Source: an uncultured Oscillospiraceae bacterium | GTDB lineage: Bacteria; Bacillota; Clostridia; Oscillospirales; Oscillospiraceae | Assembly: GCA_910578505.1 (NCBI GenBank) | Contig: CAJTPV010000022.1 | Span: 1 to 53,078 of the forward strand | Direction of reading: 5' to 3' | Length of the DNA stretch: 53,078 nt | Part shown: one piece after another, positions 51,430 through 53,078 of the stretch | Layout of the letters: each line of letters starts with the position of its first letter | Numbering within the stretch: the first letter of the stretch is position 1 | The notes under the pieces: generated by a model | The model's database searches: none | What the model was told of the DNA's origin: nothing | The model's input: the letters and a program-made list of their open reading frames with translations, nothing else | Translations under genes and position numbers: made by a program

Positions 51430-52632
51430 ATGAAAAAGATGATTGCGCTTATCATGGCGGTGTGTGTACTGGCTCTGTGCGCCTGCGGCGGCGGCGGCAA
51501 CAGCGGTTCCGCCGGTTCCGGCGGCTCCGGCGGCGGTTCTGCCGGCGATACCGTGAAGATCGGCATCTTCCAGCCCGCCTCCGGCGACAACGGCGCCCCC
51601 GGCAAGCAGGAGACGCTGGGCTCCCAGTATGCCAACTACGTCACCCCCACCGTGGACATCGGCGGCAAGACCTACAACGTGGAGCTGGTTGTCGTGGACA
51701 ACGAGAGCTCCAACGACAAGGCTGTCTCCGCCGCCTCGCAGCTGGTCTCCGCCGGCGTCAGCGTGGTGCTGGGCTCCTACGGCTCCGGCGTGTCCATTGC
51801 CGGGTCCGACACCTTCGGCAACGCCGGCATCCCCGTCATCGGCGTCAGCTGCACCAATCCCCAGGTGACCCTGGGCAACGACCACTACTTCCGGGTCTGC
51901 TTCCTGGACCCCTTCCAGGGCACCGTGCTGGCCAACCTGGCTGTGGATGAGTACAGCGCCAAGAAGGCCTACATCCTGACCAAGCTGGGAGACGACTACT
52001 CCGTGGGCGTGGGCAACTACTTCAAGGAGGCCTTTGAGGGCCTGGGCGGGACCTGCGTGGTGGAGAGCTTCCAGGAGGGCAACTCCGACTTTACCTCCTA
52101 TATCACCACCGCCAAGAACGAGGGCTGCGACATCTGCCTGGCCCCCATCTCCGTGGAGGCGCTGGCCCTGTTCCTGGAGCAGGCCAACACCCAGGGCCTG
52201 GGCATGCCCGTGCTGGGCGGCGACACCCTGGACTCCAACGTGGTGGCCGGCGTCGGCAAGGGGACGGACCTGGATATCTACTGCTCCACCTTCTACGCGG
52301 TGGGCGGCGACCCCACGTTTGACGAGGGCTTCACCAAGTACATGGAGGAGAACCCCACCGCCCTGGCCAACAACGGCGGCAACACCACCATCGCGGCCTG
52401 CTCCGTGCTGGGCTATGACGCCTACTATGCCGCCCTGGAGGCCCTGAAGGCCGCCGGCTCCACCGACCCCGCCGACGTGATGGCCGCTCTGCCCAGCGTC
52501 AACTTCGACGGCGCTACCGGCCACATCGAGTTTGACGAGAACGGCGACGCCGTCCGTGACGCCGCCTTTGTCAAGCACCTGAACACCGAGAGCGGCGAGT
52601 ATGAGATGTACGGCGAGGTCAAGGTCAAGTAA
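51430..52632 (+). CDS. branched-chain-amino-acid-type substrate-binding lipoprotein
   Basis: A 400-residue ABC importer binding protein of the Leu/Ile/Val-binding (peripla_BP_6) family. A lipoprotein signal ends at C19 in ALCACGGGG, and a Gly/Ser linker (about 20-38) joins it to the two-lobe domain starting VKIGIFQPASGDNGAPG. Ligand-contact type segments include GSYGSGVSIAGSD and GVSCTNPQVT. GAAGGAGG precedes ATG 51430. No permease or ATPase genes follow within the window; the next sequence is an insertion element, so the rest of the transporter may be beyond it. Ligands of this family include amino acids, amides and aromatic acids. Confidence 0.88.
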   Translation: MKKMIALIMAVCVLALCACGGGGNSGSAGSGGSGGGSAGDTVKIGIFQPASGDNGAPGKQETLGSQYANYVTPTVDIGGKTYNVELVVVDNESSNDKAVSAASQLVSAGVSVVLGSYGSGVSIAGSDTFGNAGIPVIGVSCTNPQVTLGNDHYFRVCFLDPFQGTVLANLAVDEYSAKKAYILTKLGDDYSVGVGNYFKEAFEGLGGTCVVESFQEGNSDFTSYITTAKNEGCDICLAPISVEALALFLEQANTQGLGMPVLGGDTLDSNVVAGVGKGTDLDIYCSTFYAVGGDPTFDEGFTKYMEENPTALANNGGNTTIAACSVLGYDAYYAALEALKAAGSTDPADVMAALPSVNFDGATGHIEFDENGDAVRDAAFVKHLNTESGEYEMYGEVKVK

Positions 52633-52644
52633 GCCCCATCCGCT

Positions 52645-52667
52645 TTGGCGGGGCGCCGCCCCGCCAA
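52645..52667 (+). terminator. GC-rich hairpin after the binding-protein gene
   Basis: TTGGCGGGGC (52645-52654), loop GCC, GCCCCGCCAA (52658-52667), 12 bases after the stop. There is no T-run, so it may be a pause or stability element that lets some transcription reach further transporter genes. Confidence 0.5.
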
Positions 52668-52679
52668 GGCGATTCCATC

Positions 52680-52821
52680 ATCAGCCTGCTGTTTGGCCTC
52701 CCCGGTCAAACGGCCATGGGAGGACCAAGTTTGAAACGAAGTAGCCAGGGAGGCAGTCCGAAAAAGGGCACAACAATAAGAGCCCCGAATAGCGGCTCAA
52801 AAAAACGGATTGCGAGAAGCA
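52680..52821 (-). mobile_element. possible non-coding end of an IS110-family element
   Basis: This stretch lies 3' of the transposase fragment. It can form a GAGCC...GGCTC hairpin (about 52781-52799) and a TTTGGCC...GGTCAAA hairpin (about 52692-52711). IS110 elements lack terminal inverted repeats, so the boundary cannot be set. Confidence 0.3.
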
Positions 52822-53078
52822 TTAGCCAGAGTCAGCGGCTAAATCATCTTTGAAGATGTAGCCTCTTTTCCTAAGAAGTGCCAAACCTTGTGCCTGTGTA
52901 ATGACAACAGAGTGCTCAGTAAGTTTGTCGGCGATGTAACCAGCGGCAGAATAAGGCTCCAGCTTTGAGAGAATGTTCCAGATAGCGGTCAGGAGCATCC
53001 TGCAAATAGCGATGATCGCCTTTTTGTGCCCACGGCGGGCTTTTAACCTGCGATAGCGTTCTTTGCATTCGGGATACT
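52822..53078 (-). CDS. IS110-family transposase, C-terminal part (runs off the window)
   Basis: The minus strand is open from the window edge to a TAA at 52824-52822 and gives about 85 residues. YRRLKARRGHKKAIIAICRM followed by LLTAIWNILSKLEPY is the typical Transposase_20 end of IS110-family enzymes, which carry a RuvC-like DEDD domain N-terminally and a catalytic serine in this C-terminal domain. The catalytic parts lie outside the window. The element separates the binding-protein gene from whatever lay downstream. Confidence 0.78.
   Translation of the reverse strand, partial: YPECKERYRRLKARRGHKKAIIAICRMLLTAIWNILSKLEPYSAAGYIADKLTEHSVVITQAQGLALLRKRGYIFKDDLAADSG

Overview
The window looks like chromosome of a GC-rich, spore-forming anaerobic Firmicute, most likely an Oscillospirales-type gut Clostridium of the Flavonifractor/Lawsonibacter kind. 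This is inference from gene content: collagen-like exosporium-type proteins, a WalRK-type operon, Ktr potassium uptake, TTG/GTG starts behind strong AGGAGG ribosome sites, and a short CCCTCTCCGT-bounded repeat of a kind common in that group. No rRNA, tRNA or CRISPR array was found.

Layout. 1-1.6 kb: two collagen-like (Gly-X-Y) surface proteins, the first cut by the window edge. 1.8-2.15 kb: a promoter, a 47-residue peptide and a long hairpin. 2.3-6.7 kb: KtrB/KtrA potassium uptake, a DUF4230-like membrane protein, a membrane-anchored GDPD-family protein and a Nudix hydrolase. 6.8-14.2 kb: a wal-like operon (small membrane protein, WalR, WalK, YycH-like, YycI-like, TatD) followed by HtrA on its own promoter. 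14.3-15.5 kb: a class II Fic AMP-transferase, reverse strand. 15.8-17.1 kb: pgi. 17.2-21.9 kb, reverse strand: a PilZ protein with its own promoter, then DUF5067-like lipoprotein/membrane protein, amidase and adenine deaminase in one likely operon. 21.9-22.4 kb: a MITE-like repeat and a 43-residue peptide unit.

22.4-42.5 kb is a compact phage-particle locus. An Xre repressor faces a single late-type operon across a control region with two near-consensus divergent promoters and three copies of an 11-bp operator. The operon runs: two small Cys-rich proteins, terminase small and large subunits, portal, scaffold, decoration-like protein, capsid, connectors, tail tube, chaperones, tape measure, distal tail proteins, S74-processed fibre, collagen fibre, two further fibre-like proteins, XhlA-like protein, holin and C39-type endolysin. 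No integrase, excisionase or replication gene is present, so it resembles PBSX or a gene-transfer-agent-like element more than a standard temperate phage.

42.5-47.3 kb: an AEC permease, a YfcC-type carrier and an M20 peptidase form a reverse-strand operon with a divergent LysR regulator, suggesting uptake and hydrolysis of an N-acyl or dipeptide substrate. 47.4-52.6 kb: a divergent SHMT-fold enzyme that has lost several canonical SHMT residues, a soluble cupin-PocR-LytS-type histidine kinase, a divergent AraC-type response regulator, and a branched-chain-amino-acid-type binding lipoprotein. This looks like a sensing and metabolism module for an unknown small molecule. The window ends in the 3' part of an IS110-family transposase.
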